Of a stretch of DNA of 64,000 nucleotides, positions 1 through 9,202 are shown piece by piece (position 1 is the stretch's first letter; every line of letters starts with the position of its first letter). Where the stretch lies: the NCBI RefSeq assembly GCF_000021485.1, contig NC_011761.1, positions 2,634,001 through 2,698,000 of the forward strand, in the 5' to 3' direction. Source of the DNA: Acidithiobacillus ferrooxidans ATCC 23270 (GTDB lineage Bacteria; Pseudomonadota; Gammaproteobacteria; Acidithiobacillales; Acidithiobacillaceae). The position numbers and the translations under genes were made by a program. The notes below the pieces were generated by a model, which was not told the DNA's origin, ran no database searches, and saw only the letters and a program-made list of their open reading frames with translations.

Positions 1-813
1 CTGCTCGCCGGGTGCGCCACCACCCCGGATCTCCAATCCGCGGAGCATCTGGTGCAAGACAACTTCCACGGCAAGGCCCGTGTGGTGAAGGTCTTTCCGG
101 GCCCCACCCAAAAACTCACCGGCATCATCGCCGAAAACAGCCAGCATCAGCAGGGGATACTCTGGATGTTGTCCAATCGCTACCTCCTGCTCGGCCCGGT
201 GGTGAACGATAAGGGCCAGGATATCACCCGGGCGGCCACGGAGAAGTATCTGCCCCAACCCCGAAAGGTCCCCGCCGGACAGATCGCCCCGGCAGCCATG
301 AAGGCACCGGGCTTCACCATCGGTCACGCGGGGCCACTCATGGTGGTGTTTGCCGACCCCAACTGCATCTACTGCCACCTGCTCTGGGAGGCATTGCAAA
401 AACCCGTCGCCGACGGTCAACTTCGAGTAAAGCTGATCCCCGTCGGTTTCCTGAAAGATTCCAGCGCCGCCAAGGCAGCCACGATTCTCGCCGCCCCCGA
501 CCCGGCGGCGGCATGGGCGGAGAACGAGAAGGGGTTTGATAAAAGCACCGAGGAGGGTGGCACCCGACCCCTGGCGCAGATTCCCGCCGAAGACATGAAG
601 GCGGTCCATGCCAACACCGCCCTGCTTCAGTCCAGCGGTGAAGAAGCGACGCCGACCCTGCTTTTCTGCCGGAAGAAGTCGCCTGACATCCACGCGACCA
701 AAGGGGAAACCGGCCTGAGGATGGTGCTGGTCCATGGCATCGCCGTGCGCGGACTGCCCGCGCTCATTCACTCGCTCGGTGGTGATGTCAGCGCGGAAGG
801 CTGCACCCCCTGA
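1..813 (+). CDS. DsbG/DsbC-like thiol:disulfide lipoprotein (5' partial)
   Basis: The frame is open to the first base, so the gene begins upstream; 270 codons are visible. Codons 1-5 read LLAGC, a lipobox whose Cys would be lipidated, so the product is probably a membrane-anchored periplasmic protein. A thioredoxin-fold active site CIYC lies at codons 122-125 within [11 protein letters not shown], the context typical of DsbC/DsbG disulfide isomerases; the roughly 100 residues before it would be the dimerisation part. Expected role is isomerising or reducing disulfides in exported proteins, with a DsbD-type partner keeping it reduced. DsbG is favoured over DsbC by the DPNC-YC--LW context, which is inference. 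An internal GTG at 52 is not the start because it would discard the lipobox. Confidence 0.75.
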
Positions 814-872
814 CCTCCGCCAGTCCTGCCGGACGACTTCCCCCGCGGGCAGCCCTTGGTTATATTCCGCTA

Positions 873-1529
873 ATGCATAGTTCCACACACGATGATCTGG
901 TCATCCTCGGCGGCACCTTCGACCCCATCCATTACGGGCACCTGCGCGCCGTGGAGGAGGTGCGCCAGGCCCTCGCCATCGCGCAGGCGATGCTGATTCC
1001 GGCGGGGCACCCGCCCCACCGCAAAAGCCCCTGGGCCGACGCCCGCCACCGTCTGGCCATGACCCGCATCGCCGTCGCGCACCATCCGCAATTCACGGTC
1101 AGTTCCTGGGAAGTAGAGCGGGAGGGGCCGTCCTACACCGTGGATACCCTCACCGCCCTGCGTCAGCAACGCCCGGATGCGGTACTCGCCATGGTCATCG
1201 GCATGGATGCCTTTCTGCGCTTCGACACCTGGCACCACTGGCAGCACATTCTGGACCTCACCCACCTCGTCGTTACCGGGCGCCCGGGCTGGCCTGCCGC
1301 CGAATTACCGGAAGCCCTGCGCCAGGCCCTCTATCAGCGCCGTTGCGAAGATGTCGACGCCCTGCGCCAGACGCCCGCCGGCTGTATCCTGTTTCATACG
1401 GTCACCGCCCTGGAAATCTCCGCCAGCAATATCCGCAGCCTGCTCGCCGGTCATCAGAGCCCGCGCTTTCTGTTACCGGACGAGGTATTGGATTATATTG
1501 ATGCCGAAGGGCTCTATCAGAGCCCATAG
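873..1529 (+). CDS. nadD: Nicotinate-nucleotide adenylyltransferase
   Basis: Transfers AMP from ATP to nicotinate mononucleotide, giving deamido-NAD in cytoplasmic NAD synthesis. The 218-residue length is normal for NadD. The nucleotidyltransferase signature [13 protein letters not shown] is at residues 13-25, with the (H/T)xGH-type motif at its end, and the C-terminal ISASNIR matches the family's second phosphate-binding motif. It is the first gene of the common order nadD-rsfS-rlmH: rsfS begins 23 bases downstream and rlmH follows. The ATG at 873 puts the signature at the usual distance from the N terminus. Confidence 0.96.
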
Positions 1530-1552
1530 CCCGACACAAAGGATCATCACAC

Positions 1553-1909
1553 TTGGCGACAGCAGAAACCCTTCGCGACCTGGCCATCTCCGTTCTGGAT
1601 GAACACAAGGCGCTCGACATCAAGAGCATCGACGTCCGCAAACAGACCGACATCACCGACTATCTCATCATCGCCTCCGGCACCTCCGACCGCCACTTGC
1701 GGGCGCTGGCCGACGCGGTGATGGCGCGTATGCGCGAGGAAGGCGTAAAACCCATAGGCAAGGAAGGCCTCACCGTCGGCGACTGGGTGCTGGTCGACCT
1801 CGGCGATGTGGTCGTCCATGTGATGCGTCCGGAAGTGCGCGATTTTTACCAACTGGAGCGGCTCTGGGGAGAACTTCCCCAGATACGTAGCCAAAGCGAG
1901 GGGCGCTGA
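1553..1909 (+). CDS. rsfS: Ribosomal silencing factor RsfS
   Basis: RsfS (YbeB, DUF143) binds ribosomal protein L14 and blocks subunit joining when nutrients are short. The 118-residue product has the family core: ALDIKSIDVRKQT, then DYLIIASGTSDRHLRALAD, then GDWVLVDLGDVVVHVM near the C terminus. The start is a TTG at 1553, preceded by AAAGGA at about 1538; no in-frame ATG upstream gives a better fit. It sits between nadD and rlmH, six bases before the latter, a conserved arrangement. Confidence 0.95.
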   Translation: MATAETLRDLAISVLDEHKALDIKSIDVRKQTDITDYLIIASGTSDRHLRALADAVMARMREEGVKPIGKEGLTVGDWVLVDLGDVVVHVMRPEVRDFYQLERLWGELPQIRSQSEGR

Positions 1910-1915
1910 TCTGCG

Positions 1916-2389
1916 ATGCGCCTCTGGGTGCTGGCCATCGGCAGCAAAATGCCGGCTTGGGTAGAGGCGGGCGTCGCCGAATACAGTGCGCGGATGCCGC
2001 CGCAACTGCGCGTCGAGTGGCGGGGATTGCCGCTGGCACGGCGCGGGCGCAGCGGCGACCCGGTCCGCTGGCGGCGCGAGGAAGGTGAACGGATACTGGC
2101 AGCCACCCCGGCCGGAGCCGAGCGGATCGCACTGGAAGTGAACGGCAGGAATCTGGACAGTGAGGCACTGGCGCAGCGCATCGACACATGGTTCCACAGC
2201 GGGCGCGATGTCGCTCTGTGGGTCGGCGGCCCCGACGGCCTCGACCCGGCCCTGCAACCAGACTGGCGCTGGTCCTTGTCGCCCCTGACCCTCGCCCACC
2301 CGGTGGTGCGTGTCGTGTTGGCCGAACAATTATACCGGGCCTGGAGCATTCAGGCCGGATTACCTTATCATCGTGGCGGAGAGGAGTGA
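1916..2389 (+). CDS. rlmH: 23S rRNA pseudouridine-1915 N3-methyltransferase
   Basis: A SPOUT-class methyltransferase that methylates pseudouridine 1915 in helix 69 of 23S rRNA on the assembled 70S ribosome. Length (157 residues) is normal. The SAM-binding knot is seen as LWVGGPDGLD, and the C-terminal part has HPVVRVVLAEQLYRAW followed by the characteristic YHR near the end. It follows rsfS at six bases, and the next gene starts eight bases after its stop, so the cluster is probably one transcript. Confidence 0.96.
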   Translation: MRLWVLAIGSKMPAWVEAGVAEYSARMPPQLRVEWRGLPLARRGRSGDPVRWRREEGERILAATPAGAERIALEVNGRNLDSEALAQRIDTWFHSGRDVALWVGGPDGLDPALQPDWRWSLSPLTLAHPVVRVVLAEQLYRAWSIQAGLPYHRGGEE

Positions 2390-2396
2390 CGCTGAC

Positions 2397-2834
2397 GTGA
2401 ACATGCTATGGAACCGAAGTCTCCATCCCCGCCTGGGGATGGCCCTGGCCCTGAGTCTGGGCCTCAGCGCCTGCGCGCAGATGGTGCAGGTCAGCCCACA
2501 ACAGAGCGTCTCCGACGCCGTTGCCGTGCAGGCGGGACGGGAACGCATCCTCGCCCTCTCCCCTGCGGTCAACGCGCGGCAGCTCGCGCCGGTACAGCGG
2601 GCGCTGAACGCCGCCAGGGACGCCGTGGCACGTAACGACTACGCATATGCCGACCGGCAGACCCTCCTGGCCAGAGTACTGCTCGACAACATCCAGACGC
2701 GCCTCAATGCCGCCCCAAGCAACAGTCGGCAAATGGCGCTGCAAAGTCAGATCACCAATTTGCAGAGCCAGATCGCCACGACCCGCCAGCAGATCGCCAC
2801 CACCAAAGCGCAGATCGCCCAGGAGGCACCATGA
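2397..2834 (+). CDS. Small lipoprotein, DUF4398-like
   Basis: A 145-residue predicted lipoprotein. The hydrophobic leader ends in LGLSAC, a lipobox. The mature part is helical: A-rich heptads (VQRALNAARDAVARNDYAYADRQ) and then a coiled-coil end rich in Q, I and T with LQSQIATTRQQIATTKAQI. This resembles DUF4398 proteins, which are often found just before an OmpA-domain protein, as here. The GTG at 2397 is preferred because GAGGAG lies about ten bases upstream; the ATG at 2403 is the alternative. The stop overlaps the next start by four bases. Probable role is envelope structure with the next protein; the exact function is unknown. Confidence 0.8.
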   Translation: MNMLWNRSLHPRLGMALALSLGLSACAQMVQVSPQQSVSDAVAVQAGRERILALSPAVNARQLAPVQRALNAARDAVARNDYAYADRQTLLARVLLDNIQTRLNAAPSNSRQMALQSQITNLQSQIATTRQQIATTKAQIAQEAP

Positions 2835-3712
2835 TGCGCGTCCGTCACCTCATCGCCGCGGTCCTGCTCGTTGCGCTGCCCGGTATGGCGGTAGCCGATC
2901 CCGCCACCACGCAGGCGCTGCAGCAGGCCATCCAGCGCCTGCGCGACGCACAGCGCGGCGCGCCGCCCATACCCGCTGCCACCTTGTCCGGCCTGCACAG
3001 CAGCCTGCAGATGATGACCCGCGACCAGGTCGACCCCGCGCTCTTCCAGGTCGATCAGGCCATTTTTAATGCGCGCCTCGCCGGGCTTCGTGAAATACGC
3101 GAGCAGGCTGCAAAACAAGACCGCCTCAGCAGTCTGCAACGCCAGGTACAGTCGTTGACCCAACAGCAGCAGTCGCTGCAGGCCGAGTATGGCAAACTGC
3201 GCGCACAACTGGCGAACAAAACCATGAGCGGCGCCCGGACCCAGCACCTGCAAGCCGAAATCCAGCAACAGAAGCAGATGTTGCAGTCGGAGGAACAGCG
3301 CCTGGCGGGCATGGCCAACCAGCAAGGCGCATCTGCCAGCGCCCTCGCGGCGCAGTCCGGCTCCGTCAAGGCCTTGACGGTATACGCCCAGGTCCGGGCC
3401 GCCAGCGACGGGGTGCATGTCACCATGCCGGTAAACAGCCTGTTCGGCAGCGACAACCAGCTTTCCGCCAGCGGCAAACAGCGCTTGCAGGCCATTTCCC
3501 GCATCCTCAAGCAGACGACAGCCAGTGAAATACTGGTGCGGGTGGCGCCACAGCCCCTGGGTGCCAATGTGGCCACCCAACGTGCCGAAACCATCCTCCG
3601 CGCCCTGCGTCGCGATGGCATTCCCGATCAGGTGCTCGCACTGGCTACCGGCGTCGGCCTCAGCGCGGGGACCGCCGAACTGCTGTTGGCGAATGCCAGC
3701 CCGACACAGTGA
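2831..3712 (+). CDS. Exported coiled-coil protein with OmpA-like C-terminal domain
   Basis: 293 residues. An N-terminal signal peptide ends near AVADPA. Residues about 85-165 are strongly coiled-coil, rich in Q, L and E. From about residue 195 comes a divergent OmpA/MotB-type peptidoglycan-binding domain: MPVNSLFGSDNQLSASGKQ fits the domain's first strand and helix, and NVATQRAETILRALRRDGI fits the helix that normally carries the peptidoglycan-contact residues. It is translationally coupled to the lipoprotein before it (ATGA overlap) and to maf after it (GTGA overlap). A likely role is tethering the outer membrane or the lipoprotein to the cell wall; this is inferred from the domains. Confidence 0.8.
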   Translation: MMRVRHLIAAVLLVALPGMAVADPATTQALQQAIQRLRDAQRGAPPIPAATLSGLHSSLQMMTRDQVDPALFQVDQAIFNARLAGLREIREQAAKQDRLSSLQRQVQSLTQQQQSLQAEYGKLRAQLANKTMSGARTQHLQAEIQQQKQMLQSEEQRLAGMANQQGASASALAAQSGSVKALTVYAQVRAASDGVHVTMPVNSLFGSDNQLSASGKQRLQAISRILKQTTASEILVRVAPQPLGANVATQRAETILRALRRDGIPDQVLALATGVGLSAGTAELLLANASPTQ

Positions 3713-4296
3713 CCCGCCTGATTCTCGCCTCGGCCTCGCCGCGCCGACTGGCCTTGCTCCAGCAGTTGGGCTACGCGCCGGAGGTCATGGCCACCGACGT
3801 GGATGAATCCCCGCGGCCCGGAGAGAGTCCGGATGCCCTCGCGCTGCGTCTTGCCCACAGCAAAGGCCTTGCTGCCGCGACGGCAAGGCCCGAAGCCGTC
3901 ATCCTGGCGGCGGACACGGTCGTGGCGCTGGGTGATCGCACCTTCGGCAAGCCCTGCGACTACGAGGAAGCCGTGCAGATGTACACGGTGCTCGGTGGCC
4001 TCTGGCATCAGGTGCATACCGCTGTCGCCATTCTCCATCGAGGCCGTGTAGACCAGCGCCTGTGCAGCAGCGCCGTCCGCCTGCGCCCCCTCAGCAGCGC
4101 GGAGATGCGCGCCTACTGGGACACAGGGGAGCCGGTTGACAAGGCGGGAGCCTATGCGGTTCAGGGCATCGGCGCAGTCTTTGTCAGCGGCCTGCAAGGG
4201 TCCTACAGCGGCGTCATGGGGCTGCCCCTTTTTGAAACGGCAGAGATGCTCGCCGCTTGCGGCCTCTCCCCGCCTTGCCTCTCAGGACATCCATGA
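3709..4296 (+). CDS. maf: Maf-family nucleoside triphosphate pyrophosphatase
   Basis: Hydrolyses non-canonical or excess nucleoside triphosphates (dTTP/UTP in the YhdE subgroup, modified pyrimidines in YceF) to the monophosphate and pyrophosphate. The 195-residue product has the Maf signature ASASPRR at residues 7-13, the catalytic ILAADTVV and the C-terminal GSYSGVMGLPL. The start is the GTG at 3709, overlapping the previous stop. Its stop overlaps the ATG of rng; maf-rng is a widely conserved neighbour pair. It could be either subgroup; the YhdE-like form is more often next to rng. Confidence 0.95.
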   Translation: MTRLILASASPRRLALLQQLGYAPEVMATDVDESPRPGESPDALALRLAHSKGLAAATARPEAVILAADTVVALGDRTFGKPCDYEEAVQMYTVLGGLWHQVHTAVAILHRGRVDQRLCSSAVRLRPLSSAEMRAYWDTGEPVDKAGAYAVQGIGAVFVSGLQGSYSGVMGLPLFETAEMLAACGLSPPCLSGHP

Positions 4297-5783
4297 GCGA
4301 AGAACTGCTGATCAACGTCACCCCCCAGGAAATCCGTGTCGCGCTGGTGGACAACGGCGTCCTTCAGGAACTCCAGGTCGAACGTAGCGGCCACCGCGGT
4401 CTGGTGGGCAACATCTATAAAGGCGTCGTCCGCCGCGTCCTGCCCGGCATGCAGGCTGCGTTCGTCGATGTGGGTCTGGAACGCACAGCCTTCCTCCACG
4501 CTGCGGATATTCAGGATGACAGCGAGGAGATCCAGGGCGAAACCGATATCGAGCCTCGTGCCGGGCACCACGAGGTCCGCAACGTCTGCGCCCTGCTCCG
4601 CGAAGGACAGGAAGTGCTGGTGCAGGTCATCAAGGACCCCGTCGGCAGCAAAGGCGCGCGACTCTCCACCCGCATCACCCTGCCGGGACGTTATCTGGTC
4701 TACATGCCCTTCGTGCCACGCATCGGCGTCTCCACCCGTATCGAATCACCGGAAGAACGGATGCGGCTCAAGGAGCAGCTCAAATCTGTGATCCCCCCCG
4801 AAGAGGGCGGTGGCTACATCATCCGCACCCTCGCGGAAGGCGTGACAGAAACCGACTTCTCCGGAGATATCGATTTTCTCCGGCGCCTGTGGGACTCCAT
4901 CCGCGCCCGGCTGGAGCGCAGCCCGGCGCCCGGCCAGATTCACAGCGACCTCAATCTGGCCTTACGCATGATGCGCGATGTCATGTCCGACAATATCCAG
5001 CGGGTGCGCATCGATTCACGGGAAACGGTCGATGCCGCTCTGACCTTCTGTCAGGGCGTCATCCCGGAAGTGGCCGATCGCATCGAACACTACAGCGGCG
5101 AACGTCCGCTCTTCGATCTCTACAACGTTGAGGACGAGATCGAGCGCGCCCTGCAAAGCCGGGTCACCCTCAAGTCCGGCGCCTACCTCATCATCGACCA
5201 GACGGAGGCCCTGACCACGGTGGACGTCAATACCGGCGGCTTCGTGGGGCGGCGCAATCAGGAAGAGACCATCTTCAAGACCAATCTGGAGGCCGCCGCC
5301 GCCATCGCCCGGCAGATGCGTCTGCGCAACATCGGCGGCATGATCATCATCGACTTCATCGACATGGAGGACGAAGAACATAAACGTCGGGTCCAGCGCG
5401 CCCTGGAAAAAAGCATCCAGAGTGACCGCACTCGCTGCAATATCACCCAGATATCCTCGCTCGGCCTGGTGGAGATGACCCGTAAACGCACCCGCGAAAG
5501 TCTCCGCCAGACCCTCTGCGAGCCCTGCCCCTATTGCCACGGCCGCGGCTTCATGAAAACCGCCGAAACCATCTGCTACGAAATCCTCCGCGAGATCGTC
5601 CGCGAAACCCGCGCCTACCCCGCCGAACGCTTTGTGGTTCTGGCTTCACCGCAGGTCATGGAGAAGCTGTTGGACGAAGAAAGCACCAGTCTGGCGGCGC
5701 TGGAGGAATTTATCGGCCGCCCCATCAAGGTGCAGGCGGAGGCGACCTATACCCAGGAGCAGTACGACATCATCCTGATGTAA
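4293..5783 (+). CDS. rng: Ribonuclease G
   Basis: Single-strand endoribonuclease that matures the 5' end of 16S rRNA and cuts some mRNAs. The 496-residue product has the RNase E/G order: an S1-type segment starting NIYKGVVRRVLPGMQAAF, the metal-binding DVNTG, the catalytic IIIDFIDME, and a zinc-link region CEPCPYCHGRG near residue 408. It ends shortly after that, so it lacks the RNase E scaffold tail; this makes it RNase G. The ATG at 4293 overlaps the maf stop (ATGA). The gene converges on the minus-strand response regulator after a 25-base gap with no clear terminator hairpin. Confidence 0.97.
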   Translation: MSEELLINVTPQEIRVALVDNGVLQELQVERSGHRGLVGNIYKGVVRRVLPGMQAAFVDVGLERTAFLHAADIQDDSEEIQGETDIEPRAGHHEVRNVCALLREGQEVLVQVIKDPVGSKGARLSTRITLPGRYLVYMPFVPRIGVSTRIESPEERMRLKEQLKSVIPPEEGGGYIIRTLAEGVTETDFSGDIDFLRRLWDSIRARLERSPAPGQIHSDLNLALRMMRDVMSDNIQRVRIDSRETVDAALTFCQGVIPEVADRIEHYSGERPLFDLYNVEDEIERALQSRVTLKSGAYLIIDQTEALTTVDVNTGGFVGRRNQEETIFKTNLEAAAAIARQMRLRNIGGMIIIDFIDMEDEEHKRRVQRALEKSIQSDRTRCNITQISSLGLVEMTRKRTRESLRQTLCEPCPYCHGRGFMKTAETICYEILREIVRETRAYPAERFVVLASPQVMEKLLDEESTSLAALEEFIGRPIKVQAEATYTQEQYDIILM

Positions 5784-5808
5784 CCGGTCCGGCATCCGCG
5801 TTCTTCTT

Positions 5809-7182
5809 CTACTCCTCCTCCGCTTCACCACCGGCTTCCTTGAAGGCGGCGGGATCGAGGTGGTAGCGGTGCAGGAGGCGATAAAACTCGGTGCGGTTGC
5901 GCTGTGCGAGTTGTGCGGCCTGACTCACGTTGCCGCGGGTCATGCGCATGATCTGGATCAGATAATTCATCTCGAAACGGCCCTTGGCATCGGCCAGAGG
6001 CATGACCTCCCCTTCCCGGTCACGCAAGGCATGACGGATGAGGGGCGCCCCGATTCGCGGGGTAGTGGACAGCACCACCGCCTGTTCGATGACGTTGGCG
6101 AGCTGCCGGACATTGCCCGGCCAGGGCGCCGATACGAGCAGTTCCATGGCTTCCGGCGCGATCCCGCGAACGTCCTTGCGATTCTTGGCCGCCGCATCTC
6201 GCAGGAAAAACTCGGCCAGCAGCGGGATATCCTCCGGGCGCTCCGCCAGGGCGGGAAGTTCCAGGGTCACCACGCAAAGGCGATAGTAGAGATCATCCCG
6301 GAAACGCCGGGCAGCCATCTCCTGCTCCAAATCCCGGTGACTGGCGGAGATGATCCGCACGTCGACGGCGATGCTCTCGGTGGCGCCGACCGGACGAATC
6401 ATCCGTTCCTGCAGGGCGCGCAGCAGTTTGACCTGTAACGGGAGAGGCATATCGCCAATTTCGTCCAGAAAAAGCGTGCCGCCCTCCGCCGCCTGGAACA
6501 GGCCCTGATGACTGCTGGCCGCTCCGGTGAAGGCGCCCTTTTTGTGCCCGAAGAGTTCCGACTCCAGCAGTTGCTCGGGAAAGGCCGCGCAGTTGACGGC
6601 AATAAAGGCGTGGCCATGGCGCGGACTCGCCTGATGGATGGCCTGGGCCAGCAGTTCCTTACCGGTACCACTGGCGCCATGAATGAAGACGCTGGCATCG
6701 GATGCCGCCACCAGACGCGCCTGATCCAGCACCGTCTGCATTTTGGGGCTGCGGGTCAGGATCCGGTCCCAACTGGAGTCCCGGCCCTTCTTGCCCGAAG
6801 AAGGGGGAACCGCCGCCGTCAGGTTGAAGGCACGCTCCACCTGCGCCATCAGATCCTTGCCATCAAAAGGCTTGGTGAGGAAGGCAAAGACACCCTGGTC
6901 AGCGGCCAGCAGGGCATCGGGGATGGAACCGTGGGCGGTAAGGATGATGACGGGCAACGTCGGGTAGTCGCGGCGAATGGCGTCCAGCAGCGCCATACCG
7001 TCCATCTCATCCATCTTGAGATCGGTGATGACCAGGGACGGGTGCTCCATCGCCAGTACCGACAACGCTTCGCTGCCGCTGGCCGCGGTGCTGACCACAT
7101 AGCCGGCCGCCTTCATGCGCAGGGACAACAGACGCAGGAGATCGGCGTCATCATCCACGAGTAAGATTCTGCCTTTTTCCAT
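5809..7182 (-). CDS. glrR: Sigma-54-dependent response regulator (GlrR-like)
   Basis: 457 residues in the NtrC order. A receiver domain (1-120) has the acidic pair D11/D12 and phosphoacceptor D54 in VITDLKMDEMDG. A AAA+ domain (about 145-380) has Walker A GASGTGKE and the sigma-54 contact motif GAFTGA. The C-terminal Fis-type helix-turn-helix has NVSQAAQLAQRNRTEFYRLL. It would activate sigma-54 promoters when phosphorylated by the kinase two genes upstream. The order kinase, small lipoprotein, regulator matches enterobacterial glrK-qseG-glrR, hence the name; targets cannot be read here. It begins six bases after the lipoprotein stop. Confidence 0.92.
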   Translation of the reverse strand: MEKGRILLVDDDADLLRLLSLRMKAAGYVVSTAASGSEALSVLAMEHPSLVITDLKMDEMDGMALLDAIRRDYPTLPVIILTAHGSIPDALLAADQGVFAFLTKPFDGKDLMAQVERAFNLTAAVPPSSGKKGRDSSWDRILTRSPKMQTVLDQARLVAASDASVFIHGASGTGKELLAQAIHQASPRHGHAFIAVNCAAFPEQLLESELFGHKKGAFTGAASSHQGLFQAAEGGTLFLDEIGDMPLPLQVKLLRALQERMIRPVGATESIAVDVRIISASHRDLEQEMAARRFRDDLYYRLCVVTLELPALAERPEDIPLLAEFFLRDAAAKNRKDVRGIAPEAMELLVSAPWPGNVRQLANVIEQAVVLSTTPRIGAPLIRHALRDREGEVMPLADAKGRFEMNYLIQIMRMTRGNVSQAAQLAQRNRTEFYRLLHRYHLDPAAFKEAGGEAEEE

Positions 7183-7188
7183 TTCGGT

Positions 7189-7578
7189 TCAGTGCCCCTG
7201 AGGTAAACGTGCGTTTTTTTCGATCTGCACCAGCTCGTTCAGCTTCTTGCGCAACTCCGCCTCGCGCTGCTGGGACTGCGAGAGACGGCTTTGGAGTTCG
7301 TTGACCCGCGCCTGCAGCTTCTGGTAGCCGGGATCACCCGCCCTGGCATCGGCCAGTTGGCTGGTCAGACTCGCCACCTCTGCCTTTTCGGAAACACAAC
7401 CCGCAGTCACCGGAGCGGCCTTTTCCAGCGCTGCAATCTGATCCCGCAAGGCCATCAGGGTGCTGGTCTGTACCACCTGTTCACCGGGCTTGAGAGTCAC
7501 TGTATTGGGCGGGAGCGGCAACGGTGTGGTCGCGCAACCCGCCAGGGTCAGCACGATGAACACCACGGGGAGCGACAT
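7189..7578 (-). CDS. QseG/YfhG-like outer-membrane lipoprotein
   Basis: 129 residues from the ATG at 7578. The leader MSLPVVFIVLTLAGC contains the lipobox LAGC with the modified Cys at residue 15. The mature chain has a short polar stretch, then a coiled coil with LQARVNELQSRLSQSQQREAEL. A small lipoprotein between a GlrK-type kinase and a GlrR-type regulator is the known position of QseG (YfhG), which in enterobacteria interacts with the kinase. Its 5' end overlaps the kinase 3' end by about 98 bases, so translation is probably coupled. Sequence similarity to QseG itself could not be tested, so the name rests on position, size and lipobox. Confidence 0.8.
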   Translation of the reverse strand: MSLPVVFIVLTLAGCATTPLPLPPNTVTLKPGEQVVQTSTLMALRDQIAALEKAAPVTAGCVSEKAEVASLTSQLADARAGDPGYQKLQARVNELQSRLSQSQQREAELRKKLNELVQIEKNARLPQGH

Positions 7579-9001
7579 GGTCGGTGAGGGGCAGGCGCAA
7601 CTGGAACCAGGCCCCCGGCGTTTCTTTATCCAGCAATTCAAGACTTCCCCCATAACTCAGTACATATTCTCTGGCAATGGCCAGGCCCAACCCGCTGCCC
7701 TCGATCTTTCCCGCATCGGAGGCTTCGCCCCGGTAGAGAATATCAAAAATCTTTTCACGCTCTTGGGGCGCCACACCGGACCCCTCATCCTGAACATCGA
7801 GAACCGCCTGTTCGTCCTGTACCTGCAAATGTACCTGTATGGTAGCGTTTTGCGGCGAGAATTTCACGGCATTTGAGAGCAGATTATCGCAAATGGTCCG
7901 CAGGCGATCTTCATGGCCACGCACCCGCACCTCCGCCAGATCCGTGACCAGGTGCAGGGATTTGCTACGCAGGCTCGGCTTATAGCTCAACAACAAGTCC
8001 TCCACGACCACCGTCAGGGAGATTTCCTGCACCATGCCCGCCCCCACCGGCCCCTCGGCCAGGCTGAAACGCAGCAGGTCTTCGATCAGGCGCTGCAAAC
8101 GCAAGCTGTTATCGCGGACGATGTGCACGATCTCCTGCTGCTCGGCGCCCAGTTCATGCCCCAGATCCTCCTGGAGCAACTCCGCGCCTTCGCGAATGGC
8201 CGTCAGCGGCGTCTTCAGCTCATGGGAAAGCTGCCGCAGGAAATGCAGCTTGGCGGCTTCCAACGCGTTGAGCCGGTTACGCAGCCACTCCAGACGGTCA
8301 CCCAGGCTGGCAATATCCCGGGGACCCTGCACGGCTATGGGCGTTTCCAGATCGCCATCACCCAGGCCGGAAACCGCCTGATCGAGACGCCGGATGGGAC
8401 GGGTGATCAACACGATAAACAGGATGGCGACGGCAATGGAGAGTGGCAGCACCAGCAATACTTCCGCAATGGTCAGACGCTTGATGGCCAGCGCCCGGGT
8501 ACCCAGTTTGGCCACTTCGGTGCTGATCCCCTCATTCACGTCACTTTGGAGACGTTGTGCCTCACCGGTGGCAAGGCTGAAGTCGCTTTCCAGCGCACTG
8601 CGGTTGCCCCCCAGGGATACCAGCGGCAATAGTTGCCGCGCGTGAGTCAGATGCGCTGCCAGCCGCTCGAGATGCCGACGATCCACGGGAGAAGGCCCTG
8701 CGGCGGCAAACTGGGTGCTGGCTTTCTTGTACTCCGCAAAACTCTGATCATAGAGCACCAGCAGCGCCTGATCCTGCAGGACCGTATACTGCAGACCATA
8801 GCGTTCCATGGATCGCACCGCGTTATTCATCCGGTTGGCCGCATCACTCATGGCCACTGCGCGCAAGATGCTCACCTGTCCCTGTTCGGCAAAGTGCGCG
8901 ATGGAAAAGGTTACGCTGACGATAACCAGCACCAGCGGCACAATGGCCAGACCAAAACCGATGACGATGAGTTTGGAGATGGAACTCGGGCGTAATGCCA
9001 T
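7481..9001 (-). CDS. glrK: Membrane sensor histidine kinase (GlrK-like)
   Basis: 506 residues from the ATG at 9001 (MALRPSSISKL), chosen because the first membrane helix follows at once; the frame stays open to 9157. Layout: membrane helix about 10-33, a helical periplasmic sensor of about 130 residues, a second membrane helix with LLVLPLSIAVAILFIVLI, a HAMP linker, the phosphoacceptor box RQLSHELKTPLTAI, then HATPase_c with N box DNLLSNAVKF, G1 DEGSGV and G2 GSGLGLAI. It would phosphorylate the sigma-54 regulator encoded two genes downstream. A strong terminator lies upstream, so the operon probably has its own promoter between 9002 and about 9120. Confidence 0.93.
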   Translation of the reverse strand: MALRPSSISKLIVIGFGLAIVPLVLVIVSVTFSIAHFAEQGQVSILRAVAMSDAANRMNNAVRSMERYGLQYTVLQDQALLVLYDQSFAEYKKASTQFAAAGPSPVDRRHLERLAAHLTHARQLLPLVSLGGNRSALESDFSLATGEAQRLQSDVNEGISTEVAKLGTRALAIKRLTIAEVLLVLPLSIAVAILFIVLITRPIRRLDQAVSGLGDGDLETPIAVQGPRDIASLGDRLEWLRNRLNALEAAKLHFLRQLSHELKTPLTAIREGAELLQEDLGHELGAEQQEIVHIVRDNSLRLQRLIEDLLRFSLAEGPVGAGMVQEISLTVVVEDLLLSYKPSLRSKSLHLVTDLAEVRVRGHEDRLRTICDNLLSNAVKFSPQNATIQVHLQVQDEQAVLDVQDEGSGVAPQEREKIFDILYRGEASDAGKIEGSGLGLAIAREYVLSYGGSLELLDKETPGAWFQLRLPLTDHVAPRGVHRADPGGLRDHTVAAPAQYSDSQAR

Positions 9002-9120
9002 GGACCTGCAAGCTCCGGCGAAGATCATGAAGAGCCTCAGCGTAGAATCGTGGGCAGGAAAGTGCAAGGACTTCGAGACATCCGGGCCCGCCCGCCGCGT
9101 CAGGGGAGCAGCCGATCCAG

Positions 9121-9151
9121 CAAAAAGCCCGGGGATTAACCCCCCGGGCTT
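9121..9151 (-). terminator. Rho-independent terminator after the Lys/Ala-rich gene
   Basis: A perfect 10-bp stem (AAGCCCGGGG at 9125-9134 and CCCCGGGCTT at 9142-9151) with a seven-base loop, followed on the minus strand by a T-rich run. It lies 52 bases past the stop of the small Lys-rich gene and before the kinase operon, so it separates the two transcripts. Confidence 0.88.
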
Positions 9152-9202
9152 GAACATCAGAACTCAACAAGTCACGCCGCAGAGGCGCAACCCGATCAAT
9201 CC

